NCBI GenBank assembly: GCA_029933895.1
Contig: JAOZNG010000012.1
Coordinates: forward strand, 1-15,342
Direction: 5' to 3'
From: an archaeon
GTDB taxonomy: Archaea; Altiarchaeota; Altiarchaeia; IMC4; QMZM01
Length of the DNA: 15,342 nt
Of the stretch, positions 7,339 to 15,132 are shown in pieces (the first letter of the stretch is position 1; the number at the start of each line of letters is the position of its first letter). Under the pieces are notes generated by a model that saw only the letters and a program-made list of their open reading frames with translations, searched no databases and was not told where the DNA came from. The position numbers and the translations under genes are program-made.

Positions 7339-7913
7339 GGACAGTGGTAATAGACAACATCGACTCCTTTGTCTATAACCTGGTCCAGTATGTCGGATTA
7401 CTTGGAGGTAATCCCGCTGTGGTGGAGAATACAGCGGATATTGGGGAGGTAAGAGAGCTGGTGGAGGAGGGAGAAGTGACACATATAATCCTGTCCCCGG
7501 GTCCTGGGAGACCAGAGGACGCTGGAGTAACCAATGACGTAATAAGGGAATACCGGAAGAACATACCCATACTAGGCATCTGTTTAGGCCACCAGTGCAT
7601 AGCCCATGTCCACGGAGCCGTGGTGGTTCAGGCCAGCCGTTTAATGCACGGGAAAACCTCCCAGATAAGATATGAAGGTAACAGCATAATGGAGGGCATG
7701 GATAACCCCATGAAGGCTACAAGATACCATTCCCTTGTGGTGGACAGAGAGAGCATACCCCCTGAACTGGAGGTTTTCGCATATAGCTTGGATGACGGGG
7801 AGGTGATGGGCTTAAGGCACAAGAAATACCCTGTATACGGGCTACAGTTCCACCCCGAGTCCATATTAACAAAAAACGGGATAAGGATTATTAAAAACTT
7901 TCTTGAGATATAA
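7335..7913 (+). CDS. trpG: Anthranilate synthase component II (glutamine amidotransferase)
   Basis: This 192-residue class I glutamine amidotransferase hydrolyses glutamine and passes ammonia to TrpE. Visible motifs are the N-terminal DNIDSFVYNLVQY (7-19), the oxyanion-strand SPGPGRP (54-60), the nucleophile elbow GICLGHQ (81-87) with Cys83, and the C-terminal QFHPES (171-176) with His173 and Glu175 completing the triad. Length and motifs match stand-alone archaeal TrpG. In some organisms the same protein also serves folate synthesis, which cannot be judged here. The ATG overlaps the TGA of the preceding small ORF, and a G-rich stretch (7321-7326) may act as a weak ribosome site. The stop is TAA, followed by a 52-bp gap to trpD, the only gap in this operon with neither an overlap nor a small ORF. 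Confidence 0.97.
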   Translation: MRTVVIDNIDSFVYNLVQYVGLLGGNPAVVENTADIGEVRELVEEGEVTHIILSPGPGRPEDAGVTNDVIREYRKNIPILGICLGHQCIAHVHGAVVVQASRLMHGKTSQIRYEGNSIMEGMDNPMKATRYHSLVVDRESIPPELEVFAYSLDDGEVMGLRHKKYPVYGLQFHPESILTKNGIRIIKNFLEI

Positions 7914-7965
7914 TAGGTTTACACTATAAAGATATAATATTCATAGTTATGCATTACAACGTAAG
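7914..7965 (+). promoter_or_regulatory. Possible internal promoter before trpD
   Basis: This 52-bp A/T-rich gap contains TATAAAGATATAATAT (about 7925-7940), with GATATAATAT centred about 30 bp before the trpD ATG. No Shine-Dalgarno precedes trpD. An internal promoter giving a nearly leaderless trpD message would explain both. This is inferred from spacing only. Confidence 0.3.
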
Positions 7966-8976
7966 ATGAAAGATTTTATCGAGAAGCTTGTGGACGGGAG
8001 GGATTTAACTGCGGATGAGGCTGCAAACGCTATGAAGACAGTTATGTCCGGCGAAGCCTCGGATGCGCAGATAGCGTCCTTCCTAACCGCACTCAGGATT
8101 AAGGGCGAGACCCCGACAGAGATAGCATCCCTGGCAGAGGTCATGCACGACTTCGCCGAAAAAATATATCCAGATGTTGACGGAACACTCGTCGACGTCT
8201 GCGGCACTGGTGGAGACCAGCTCAACACATTCAACATATCCACCACATCAATGTTTATTGTCGCAGCAGCCGGGATACCGGTAGCCAAACACGGCAACAG
8301 ATCAATCACGTCCAAATGCGGATCAGCTGATGTCCTGGAGGCGTTAGGAATCAACCTGGATATGGAATTCAACAAGATCAGGGAATGCATAGAGCAGACA
8401 GGGATCGGATTCATGTACGCTCCACTGCATCACTCGGCCATGAAACATGTGATGCCAGTCCGCAGAGAACTGGGTGTGAGAACTGTCTTCAACATACTGG
8501 GGCCGCTGACGAATCCAGCCAACGCCAGAGCACAGCTGATGGGCGTCTTTGATCCGGGTCTGACAGAGAAACTCGCCAGCGTATTCAAGATTCTTGGCCT
8601 GAAACATGCCATAGTAGCCTACGGCGAGCCCGGGCTGGATGAACTCTCAACCCTGGGCAAAACAAAAATCTCCGAGCTCAGGGATGGAAGAATCAGGAGC
8701 TACTTCATCAAGCCAGGAGATTACGGGCTGAGAAAAGCCGAACCCGGGGACATCAAGGGGGGGAGCGCTATAGAAAACACGGAAATGTTGAGGGAGATTC
8801 TTGCTTCCGGAGACGGTGGAGCGAGAACCGATATTACCCTGCTGAACGCCTCCGCGGGGATTGTGGTAGGAGGTAAAGCAGGGGATCTAGAGGAGGGATT
8901 GGAGACAGCAAGGGATATTCTTTACTCAGGGAAAGCATACAAGAAACTTAACGAATTCATAGACTTCGCAAGATGA
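7966..8976 (+). CDS. trpD: Anthranilate phosphoribosyltransferase
   Basis: The 336-residue enzyme joins anthranilate and PRPP to give N-(5-phosphoribosyl)anthranilate. The PRPP-binding loop CGTGGD (79-84) is followed by NTFNIST (87-93), then KHGNRS (108-113), KCGSADVLEALG (117-128) and, further on, the anthranilate-site region HHSAMKHVMPVRRELG with RTVFNILGPLTNPA. The N-terminal helical domain (ADEAANAMKTVMSGEASDAQIASFLTALR region, 16-44) is complete, so length and layout are normal for the family. The last codon overlaps the trpC start as ATGA (8973-8976), implying coupled translation. An antisense open frame at its 5' end is a shadow. Confidence 0.97.
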   Translation: MKDFIEKLVDGRDLTADEAANAMKTVMSGEASDAQIASFLTALRIKGETPTEIASLAEVMHDFAEKIYPDVDGTLVDVCGTGGDQLNTFNISTTSMFIVAAAGIPVAKHGNRSITSKCGSADVLEALGINLDMEFNKIRECIEQTGIGFMYAPLHHSAMKHVMPVRRELGVRTVFNILGPLTNPANARAQLMGVFDPGLTEKLASVFKILGLKHAIVAYGEPGLDELSTLGKTKISELRDGRIRSYFIKPGDYGLRKAEPGDIKGGSAIENTEMLREILASGDGGARTDITLLNASAGIVVGGKAGDLEEGLETARDILYSGKAYKKLNEFIDFAR

Positions 8977-9707
8977 CCTTTAATCTGGACACGATAGGGG
9001 ATGAGAAAATACAGGAGATAAAGGCGTTGAGGGAGAAACGGGATTTGGTTTCTGCGATTGAAGGTGCGCAGAGAAACAACCTCGATGCTGTTATCACAGA
9101 AATAAAGAGGAAGAGCCCAAGCAGGGGATATATTAGTGACGCTGATTTATTGGATTCCGCAGTATCTATGGAAGCAGGCGGAGCCTGTGCAATCTCTGTA
9201 TTGACGGATAAGAGGTTCGGCGGAGACCTGGGTGATTTAGGGAGGGTTAAGAAGAGGGTTGGGGTTCCTGTTCTTAGGAAAGACTTTATTGTTGATGGAT
9301 TCCAGATATACGAGAGCTATGCCTGTGGCGCAGACGCTGTTTTATTGATTGCTTCTCTATTAAGGGAGAAGACAGAGGAGTTTGTGGAGTTAACCCATGG
9401 GCTGGGGATGGAATCCCTGGTTGAGGTACATGATGAGGATGATATCGGGTTTGCCCTGGATTCGGGTGCGAGATTGATTGGCGTTAATAACAGGGATTTA
9501 GGCAGTTTAGAGATAGATCTAGGCACTACAGAAAAGCTTGCACCGAAAATCCCAAAAAACAAACTGATCGTCAGCGAGAGCGGAATAAAAAACAGGGAAG
9601 ACCTCGAAAGGGTTTTATATGCCGGAGCAGATGCCGCATTAATCGGGACAAGCATCATGTTAGCTGAAGATATCAGAGGGAAGGTAATGGAGTTCACCGG
9701 AAGATGA
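8973..9707 (+). CDS. trpC: Indole-3-glycerol phosphate synthase
   Basis: The 244-residue TIM-barrel enzyme closes and decarboxylates CdRP to indole-3-glycerol phosphate. Residues matching the Sulfolobus enzyme's active site are present in order: Glu43, Lys45 and Ser48 (ITEIKRKSPSRG), Lys103 (VLRKDF), Glu151 (LVEVHD), Asn172 (GVNNRD), and Glu202/Ser203 (VSESGI). They keep an almost constant offset of 8 from the Sulfolobus numbering as I remember it. It is a stand-alone TrpC, not fused to TrpF as in enterobacteria. It overlaps trpD and trpF by ATGA at both ends. Confidence 0.97.
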   Translation: MTFNLDTIGDEKIQEIKALREKRDLVSAIEGAQRNNLDAVITEIKRKSPSRGYISDADLLDSAVSMEAGGACAISVLTDKRFGGDLGDLGRVKKRVGVPVLRKDFIVDGFQIYESYACGADAVLLIASLLREKTEEFVELTHGLGMESLVEVHDEDDIGFALDSGARLIGVNNRDLGSLEIDLGTTEKLAPKIPKNKLIVSESGIKNREDLERVLYAGADAALIGTSIMLAEDIRGKVMEFTGR

Positions 9708-10333
9708 CCAAGGTAAAAATATGCGGGATAACAAATACAGGGGATGCATTGATGGCAGTGGAATATGGAGCTGACGCAGTTGGCGTAGTTAACGTTAAGG
9801 AATCCATGAGATTCGTTGAGCTGGAGAAAGCCAGAGAGATATTCAACTCCCTCCCTGTTTTCATCTCCAAGGTTATTGTCGCAACACCAGGCAGCATAAA
9901 GGAGGCAATTGAATTAATGGAGAGCAACGCAGACTATATACAGCTCCACGGGAGCGAGCCCGCAGATTTCGTTAAAGAGATCAGGGAAAAAACGGGCATG
10001 AGGATAATAAAGAGGATATCTGTTGACGGAAGCTGCATGGAAAACTCAAGGGAATACGCAGACTTTGTGGATGCAATACTTCTGGATACAGAAACGAATG
10101 GTGTGGCGGGGGGTACTGGCGTGGTTCATGACTGGAACGTAAGTAAAGAGATTGTGTGTTCAATAGATAAACAGGTGGTTCTTGCAGGCGGATTGAATGA
10201 TAAAAACGTTAAGGAAGCGATAGATACTGTAAAGCCTTACGCTGTGGACGTGTCAAGCGGTGTTGAATCCAGGCCCGGCAGGAAGGATCTGGAGAAGATC
10301 AAGGAATTCATAAAGATTGCTAAACAAAAATGA
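9704..10333 (+). CDS. trpF: Phosphoribosylanthranilate isomerase
   Basis: The 209-residue TIM-barrel enzyme isomerises N-(5-phosphoribosyl)anthranilate to CdRP. The N-terminal KICGIT (5-10) carries the catalytic Cys7, and ILLDTE (125-130) supplies the general-acid Asp128. GGTG (136-139), LAGGL (160-164) and DVSSGVES (182-189) form the phosphate-binding end. The segment after strand 2 ([14 protein letters not shown], 25-38) differs from the common GFIFYPKSPRY form but keeps an Arg before the next element. Stand-alone length is normal. It is coupled to trpC and trpB by ATGA overlaps. Confidence 0.95.
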   Translation: MTKVKICGITNTGDALMAVEYGADAVGVVNVKESMRFVELEKAREIFNSLPVFISKVIVATPGSIKEAIELMESNADYIQLHGSEPADFVKEIREKTGMRIIKRISVDGSCMENSREYADFVDAILLDTETNGVAGGTGVVHDWNVSKEIVCSIDKQVVLAGGLNDKNVKEAIDTVKPYAVDVSSGVESRPGRKDLEKIKEFIKIAKQK

Positions 10334-11517
10334 GCCTACCAGACGAACACGGGAAATTTATTGAATACGGGGGGAAATTTGCGCCTGAGGTACTGATGCC
10401 GGCCATAGAGGAGCTTGAGAGGGGATTCAGGCGGTATGTGAAGGATCCCGGATTCAGGAGGGATCTGGGTTACTACCTGGAGGAATTCGCAGGGAGACCC
10501 ACACCCCTGTATTACGCAGAGAACCTGAGCAAAAAGGTGGGGGGCGCGAAGATATATCTCAAGAGGGAAGACCTTGTCCATGGAGGCGCCCATAAACTAA
10601 ACAATACCCTTGGGCAGGCACTCTTGGCAAAAAAGATGGGTAAGGAAAGAGTTATAGCAGAGACCGGCGCCGGACAGCATGGGGTTGCAACGGCCATAGC
10701 TGCAGCTGCACTAGATCTTGACTGTGAGGTCTATATGGGCACAGATGATATGGAGAGACAGAAACTGAATGTTTTCCGGATGGATTTGATGAACGCGGAA
10801 ATAATTCCTGTAGAGTCCGGCTCATGCACCCTGAAGGATGCGATAAATGAGGCGATGAGGGACTGGCTTGCGAATGTAGAAACCACCCACTACCTGATAG
10901 GCAGCATAGTCGGACCGCACCCTTATCCACTGATGGTAAGGGAGTTTCAGAGGATTATCGGGGAAGAAACAAGGAAACAGATCATCGATAAAGAAGGTGT
11001 TTTGCCGGATTACATCGTAGCTTGCGTCGGCGGCGGAAGCAATGCCATAGGAATATTCCATGAATTCCTTGGTGATGAGGTGGGGCTTGTTGGCGTGGAA
11101 GCAGGTGGTAGGGGCATAGAGAGCGGGGAACATGGAGCAACCCTGTGCGCCGGAACCTCCGGGGTTTTGCATGGAACCTGCTCGAAGCTTTTACAGGACA
11201 GATACGGGCAGATAAAGATATCATACTCTATCGCTGCAGGCCTGGATTACCCGGGGGTCGGGCCGGAGCTAAGCTATCTAGCAGAAAAGGGCCGCCTTGA
11301 AGTAACGTCTGTAACAGACGATGAAGCGCTTGAGGCCTTCAAGCTCCTGAGCAGGGAGGAGGGTATTGTCCCGGCGCTGGAGTCGGCGCATGCAGTATAC
11401 CATGCTGTGGAGTTGGGTGAAGAGCTGGATGAAGATAAAACAATCATCGTAAACCTCTCAGGGAGAGGGGATAAGGATGTGTCTGTGGTTGCGGAGGCGC
11501 TGGGGGTGAAGCTGTGA
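10330..11517 (+). CDS. trpB: Tryptophan synthase beta chain (TrpB1 type)
   Basis: The 395-residue PLP enzyme condenses indole with serine to L-tryptophan in the alpha2-beta2 complex with TrpA. The N-terminal [18 protein letters not shown] (13-30) is the classical TrpB1 signature. The Schiff-base lysine is Lys89 in GGAHKLNNT. Glu111 lies in ETGAGQHG (111-118), the phosphate cup is GGGSNA (234-239), and the C-terminal NLSGRGDKD closes the fold. VHGGAHK replaces the commoner NHTGAHK, a mild variation. It sits between trpF (ATGA overlap) and trpA (GTGA overlap), next to its partner subunit. A second, divergent beta-type gene follows trpA. Confidence 0.97.
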   Translation: MSLPDEHGKFIEYGGKFAPEVLMPAIEELERGFRRYVKDPGFRRDLGYYLEEFAGRPTPLYYAENLSKKVGGAKIYLKREDLVHGGAHKLNNTLGQALLAKKMGKERVIAETGAGQHGVATAIAAAALDLDCEVYMGTDDMERQKLNVFRMDLMNAEIIPVESGSCTLKDAINEAMRDWLANVETTHYLIGSIVGPHPYPLMVREFQRIIGEETRKQIIDKEGVLPDYIVACVGGGSNAIGIFHEFLGDEVGLVGVEAGGRGIESGEHGATLCAGTSGVLHGTCSKLLQDRYGQIKISYSIAAGLDYPGVGPELSYLAEKGRLEVTSVTDDEALEAFKLLSREEGIVPALESAHAVYHAVELGEELDEDKTIIVNLSGRGDKDVSVVAEALGVKL

Positions 11518-12314
11518 AAATAGATGAGAAATTCAGGGATCTGCAGGAGAAAGGCGAAGGAGCCTTAATCGGTTTTGTAACTGCCGGAGACCCGACACTG
11601 GAGGATACCGTAGACATCATTGATTCATTGATTAAGGGGGGGGTGGATATCCTCGAGCTTGGGCTGCCCTTCTCTGACCCCATAGCTGATGGCGTAGTAA
11701 TCCAGAAAGCCAGCGAGAGATCACTTAAGGCCGGGATGAACCCGGACCTCTACTTTCAGATTGCTGGAGAAATCACCTCAGACGTGCCTAAGGTATGCCT
11801 GACCTACTACAACCTTGTACTCCAGAGGGGTCTTGAACGATTCATCAGGGATTGTCGGAATTCAGACATATCCGGCCTGATAGTGCCCGACCTGCCTATT
11901 GAGGAAGCAACCCCTCTGCTTGAGGCCTGCAGGAAACATGATGTTGACTTCATCTTCCTTGTTGCGCCAACCACCATGGAAGACCGGCTGCAGAAGATTC
12001 TGGATGAGGCAAGCGGCTTCCTCTATGTTATCTCTGTCCTGGGCGTGACCGGAGCAAGAGATGAGTTCTCTGAATCAATCAACCCAACCCTCCGGAGAAT
12101 AAAGAAGCTGTCACCTGAAATCCCGCTCGCCGTAGGATTCGGGATATCAAAACCCGAGCACGTGAAGGGCATTCTAAGGGCAGGGGCTCAGGGGGCAATA
12201 GTCGGCAGCGCGTTCGTTAAAATAATCGACGGGAACAGGTCAGATATCGGAAACGCTAAAGAAAAAATCAAGGAGCTCTGCAGGGAACTTAAGAACGCAA
12301 CAAGAGACATATGA
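11514..12314 (+). CDS. trpA: Tryptophan synthase alpha chain
   Basis: The 266-residue TIM barrel cleaves indole-3-glycerol phosphate to indole and glyceraldehyde 3-phosphate, with indole tunnelled to TrpB. The catalytic acids are Glu48 ([12 protein letters not shown]) and Asp59 (IADGVVIQ). GFVTAGDP (20-27), the VPDLPIEE loop and the phosphate-binding GFGIS and GSAFVK segments are also present. The start is GTG at 11514, overlapping the trpB TGA (GTGA). GGGGGTGA lies just upstream with short spacing and serves as its Shine-Dalgarno. The TGA overlaps the ATG of a 22-codon ORF leading to trpB2. Confidence 0.97.
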   Translation: MKIDEKFRDLQEKGEGALIGFVTAGDPTLEDTVDIIDSLIKGGVDILELGLPFSDPIADGVVIQKASERSLKAGMNPDLYFQIAGEITSDVPKVCLTYYNLVLQRGLERFIRDCRNSDISGLIVPDLPIEEATPLLEACRKHDVDFIFLVAPTTMEDRLQKILDEASGFLYVISVLGVTGARDEFSESINPTLRRIKKLSPEIPLAVGFGISKPEHVKGILRAGAQGAIVGSAFVKIIDGNRSDIGNAKEKIKELCRELKNATRDI

Positions 12315-12379
12315 AGCAGATTGATTTATTAATAAAACATCAAAATAATCTAATCGAGGAAGTAAAAAAGGTGGAATAA
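12311..12379 (+). CDS. 22-residue small ORF linking trpA to trpB2
   Basis: An ATG (12311-12313) overlaps the trpA TGA as ATGA. The frame runs 22 codons to a TAA (12377-12379) that directly abuts the trpB2 ATG (12380). The peptide starts [13 protein letters not shown] and ends in a Glu/Lys-rich stretch, so it would form an amphipathic helix at most. Its last codons contain the GGTGG ribosome site of trpB2. It may be just a coupling or leader ORF; no known family is recognised. It has no Trp codons, so a Trp-sensing attenuator is unlikely. Confidence 0.3.
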   Translation: MKQIDLLIKHQNNLIEEVKKVE

Positions 12380-13738
12380 ATGGATGAAAAAATATTTTTG
12401 AGTGAGGATGAGATGCCGAAGAAGTGGTATAACATACAGGCTGAGATGAAAACACCCCTGGATCCGCCTCTGCACCCGGCAACTATGGAGCCTGCAACAC
12501 CAGATGACTTGAAGGTCATCTTTCCCATGGAACTGATAATGCAGGAGGTAAGCCGGGAGAGATACATAAGGATACCTGAGGAGGTTCTTGACGTATACAG
12601 GCTTTGGAGACCGTCCCCGCTATATCGGGCTTTCAAGCTGGAGAAGGCGTTGAAGACTCCCGCCAGGATATACTATAAATGGGAGGGTGTCTCCCCCCCG
12701 GGAAGCCATAAACCAAATACAGCGGTTGCACAAGCATACTACAATATGAGGGAGGGTATAGAGAGGATAAGCACAGAAACCGGAGCCGGGCAGTGGGGTT
12801 CAGCCATCGCATTCGGTACGTCCCTGTTTGGCATGGAGTGCACGGTCTACATGGTTAAAATAAGCTACGAGCAGAAACCCTACCGGAAGATCCTGATGAA
12901 GGAATGGGGGGCTGACTGTATAGCGTCACCGTCCAACGTAACCCAGGCGGGCAGGGAGATACTCGCGAAAGACCCGGATTCAACGGGGAGTCTTGGGATA
13001 GCAATTTCTGAGGCAGTTGAGGATGCGGCAACACACGAGAACACCAACTACTCACTGGGCAGTGTGCTTAATCATGTGGTACTGCATCAGACGATAGTTG
13101 GTTTAGAGGCTAAGAAGCAGTTCGAGTCTGTTGATGAGTACCCTGATGTGCTCTATGGATGCGTTGGAGGCGGAAGCAATTTCTGCGGCGCAGTGTTCCC
13201 GTTTGTAGGGGATAAGCTGACTGGCAGGAAACCGGATACTGAGGTTATTGCATGCGAGCCGATGGCATGCCCTACCCTGACGAAGGGTGTATATGCATAT
13301 GATTTCGGCGACACAGCGAAGATGGCGCCTATAGTGAAGATGTATACGTTAGGGCACGACTTTGTTCCCCCTCCAATCCATGCCGGCGGACTCAGATATC
13401 ATGGAGATGCACCGTTACTATGTAAGCTCGTGAATGAGGGTGTGATAGGGGCGCAGGCATACCACCAGAATGAAGGGTTTTAGGCAGCATCCCTGTTCTC
13501 GAAGACTGAGGGCTTCCTTGTTGCTCCAGAAACAGCGCACTGTGTGAAGGCAACGATAGATGAGGCACTGCGATGTAAAGAAACAGGTGAGGAGAGGGTT
13601 ATATTCTTCAACAACTCAGGGCACGGGCACTTCGACCTAGCGAGCTATGATGCATACCATCAGGGGAAGCTGGTGGACTACGAGTATCCTGCTGAGTTGG
13701 TGAAGCAATCGCTTGCGAATCTGCCGAAGGTTGGATAA
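12380..13738 (+). CDS. trpB2: TrpB2-type tryptophan synthase beta-like PLP enzyme, with an in-frame TAG at codon 368
   Basis: This is the second beta-type subunit (TIGR01415-like group), giving 452 positions if the TAG is read through. The N-terminal PKKWYNI (13-19) and [10 protein letters not shown] (60-69) are TrpB2 features. The PLP lysine is Lys111 in [17 protein letters not shown] lies at 132-140, GGGSNF at 263-268, and [16 protein letters not shown] further on. The conserved AYHQNEGF is followed by TAG (13481-13483). The same frame then continues with [20 protein letters not shown] and [18 protein letters not shown] to TAA 13736-13738, the expected family end. Without readthrough, the 367-residue product lacks the final part of the PLP fold, including the serine/glycine-rich GHGH region, and is probably inactive. 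The ribosome site GGTGG lies at 12370-12374. TrpB2 enzymes can make Trp from indole and serine, and some have been proposed to act in indole salvage. Confidence 0.9.
13481..13483 (+). other. In-frame amber codon inside trpB2
   Basis: TAG stands between TTT (Phe367) and GCA (Ala369) of a strongly conserved block. Homologues, as I recall them, usually have Glu or Gln here, so one base change (GAG or CAG to TAG) would explain it. The downstream 84 codons show no further stop or frameshift. No convincing hairpin was seen just after the codon. Confidence 0.95.
13560..13636 (+). repeat. 77-bp direct repeat, copy 1 (inside trpB2)
   Basis: This stretch encodes the trpB2 segment from [10 protein letters not shown] to GHGHFD and is repeated without mismatch at 13802-13878, 242 bp downstream. 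After one mismatch, TAG matches again in both copies (13638-13640 and 13880-13882). Confidence 0.95.
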
Positions 13739-13747
13739 GTCCTCAAC

Positions 13748-13773
13748 CTTTTTTTCTCTTCATCTTGTTTTTC
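13748..13773 (+). terminator. T-rich terminator after trpB2
   Basis: C followed by seven T (13749-13755), then CTCTTCATCTTG and a further five T (13768-13772), begins 10 bp after the trpB2 TAA. Paired T-runs of this kind are typical intrinsic archaeal terminators and would end the trp operon transcript. Confidence 0.6.
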
Positions 13774-13801
13774 TATCATAGTCTGAGATGGAGACTAAAA
13801 A

Positions 13802-13878
13802 ATGAGGCACTGCGATGTAAAGAAACAGGTGAGGAGAGGGTTATATTCTTCAACAACTCAGGGCACGGGCACTTCGAC
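13802..13878 (+). repeat. 77-bp direct repeat, copy 2 (intergenic)
   Basis: This copy is identical to 13560-13636 of trpB2. It is flanked by unrelated sequence on both sides and keeps the trpB2 frame for only five more codons, the last a stop (ATA GAA AAA GCT TGA). Confidence 0.95.
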
Positions 13879-13906
13879 ATAGAAAAAGCTTGAAGGGGGA
13901 GAGATG

Positions 13907-14027
13907 AGAGGCACAGAGAAACTCAACACAGAGAGCAGGAGGTGATGAATTCTGGACTCTTGTGAACCGGTACCCGAAAACAAAGCGGATCAGAGGATAC
14001 CTCATGGGTGTTGGAATGAGTGATTAG
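13907..14027 (+). pseudogene. Possible C-terminal gene remnant upstream of the NAD kinase gene
   Basis: After an in-frame TGA (about 13905-13907) one frame is open to TAG (14025-14027). Its last part, DEFWTLVNRYPKTKRIRGYL followed by MGVGMSD, has a protein-like composition. The only internal starts are GTG 13962 and late ATGs, which would give 21 residues or fewer. It may be the end of a decayed or truncated gene, or chance. I do not recognise it. Confidence 0.25.
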
Positions 14028-14028
14028 G

Positions 14029-15132
14029 ATGAAGAAGATAGGTTTCCTTGTTAACCCCATAGCAGGTATGGGCGGGTTGGTGGGCTTGAAGGGTACTGAT
14101 GGTGTAGTGGATGAGGCTGTTGAGAGAGGTGCTAAGGCTGTAGCCCCTGCCAGGGCAGGTGAAGCCATTGACGGAGTTGAGAAAGACGGGTTTATGTTCT
14201 TCTGTTGCGCAGGCCCTATGGGGGCTGATTTGTTGGAGGGAAGGGGTTTTGACTACAGCGTAGTCTATGAGGCACCTAAGCAGAAAACAACAGGCAGTGA
14301 CACCGTTAACGCATGCAGGGTTTTCTTGGTGAATGAAATGGATTTGATTTTTTTCTGCGGAGGGGATGGCACGGCACGGGATATTCATTCTGTTATAGGG
14401 GACAGGGTTCCTATGCTGGGCATTCCTGCTGGAGTTAAGATGTACTCGGGTGTTTTCGCTGTGAATCCCCGTGTTTCCGCTGAGTTATTCAACAGGTTCA
14501 TCAAAGGAGATCTGGGTTTAACTGATGCTGAGATTATGGACATAGATGAGGGGAAATACAGGAGTAACGTCCTTGATTCCCAGCTCTACGGTATTGCCAG
14601 GGTTCCATACGAGAAGGCCTTGATACAGCACCCTAAGTCGATATTTATCTCCGAGAGCGAGGAGGAGTGCAAGAAGCGGATTGCCTTGTTTGCTTCCGAG
14701 TTCATGCGCGACGGCTCGCTTTATATTGTTGGAGCTGGGAGCACAACCAAGGCTGTATTCGATGCACTGGGCCTGGAGAAGACGTTGCTGGGTGTTGATG
14801 CGGTCAAGAATGGGGTGGTTGTGGCCCGGGATTTATCTGAGAGGGAGATTCTTGATTTGCTTGATGGAAATCCCAGAGCCAAGATTATCGTCTCCCCAAT
14901 CGGCGCACAGGGTTTCGTATTCGGGAGAGGGAATCAGCAGATTTCCTCCAGAGTCATTAGGATGGTTGGCGTCAAAAACATCATAGTAGTAGCTACTTCC
15001 TCCAAGCTTGCTGGAACAGAGAACCTGTTGGTGGACACAGGAGACAGAGAACTCGATGAGGAATTATCCGGCTACAGGAATATCATCTGTGACTACCGGA
15101 TGGGTCAGAGAAAAAAGATTCTTTCCTTCTAG
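14029..15132 (+). CDS. ATP-NAD kinase family protein (COG3199-like)
   Basis: The protein has 367 residues from ATG 14029 (370 if GTG 14020 is used). Family motifs are the N-terminal KKIGFLVNPIAGMGG (2-16) and FFCGGDGTARDI (108-119) with the GGDGT phosphate-donor motif, followed by GDRVPMLGIPAGVKMYSGVF (124-143). The C-terminal half continues with SPIGAQGFVFGRGNQQIS. This group is annotated as (poly)phosphate/ATP-dependent NAD kinase, making NADP from NAD in the cytosol. The exact substrate cannot be proven here, because related GGDGT proteins act on other acceptors. ATG 14029 is preferred because MKKIGFLVNP is the usual start of the family. The TAG of the upstream remnant frame ends one base before it. 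The gene ends with TAG (15130-15132), overlapping the stop of the converging right-edge gene. Confidence 0.85.
   Translation: MKKIGFLVNPIAGMGGLVGLKGTDGVVDEAVERGAKAVAPARAGEAIDGVEKDGFMFFCCAGPMGADLLEGRGFDYSVVYEAPKQKTTGSDTVNACRVFLVNEMDLIFFCGGDGTARDIHSVIGDRVPMLGIPAGVKMYSGVFAVNPRVSAELFNRFIKGDLGLTDAEIMDIDEGKYRSNVLDSQLYGIARVPYEKALIQHPKSIFISESEEECKKRIALFASEFMRDGSLYIVGAGSTTKAVFDALGLEKTLLGVDAVKNGVVVARDLSEREILDLLDGNPRAKIIVSPIGAQGFVFGRGNQQISSRVIRMVGVKNIIVVATSSKLAGTENLLVDTGDRELDEELSGYRNIICDYRMGQRKKILSF

Larger units (their letters stand above)
13739..14028 (+). other. Gap between trpB2 and the NAD kinase gene: terminator, repeat copy, possible gene remnant
   Basis: In order, this 290-bp stretch holds a T-rich terminator (13748-13773), the second copy of the 77-bp repeat (13802-13878), a purine-rich stretch with a perfect 10-nt anti-SD match (13937-13946), and a short open frame ending just before the next start. 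In the repeat copy the trpB2 frame reads to GHGHFD and then IEKA and TGA, so it cannot supply a functional C-terminus. No complete gene was found. Confidence 0.75.

Noticed and set aside
13937..13963. Perfect AGGAGGTGAT ribosome site followed by ATG
   Set aside because: The overlapping ATG stops after five codons, so no gene follows. The reverse strand matches the 16S rRNA end only over these 10 bases, so it is not an rRNA fragment either.
14020..14028. GTG start for the NAD kinase gene
   Set aside because: The ATG three codons later begins exactly at the family's MKKIGFLVNP.
13481..15132. Genome-wide reassignment of TAG to pyrrolysine
   Set aside because: The NAD kinase, DUF3160 and right-edge genes all end at family-appropriate places with TAG. 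Readthrough of the NAD kinase TAG would run antisense into its neighbour. Only a local effect at trpB2 remains plausible.
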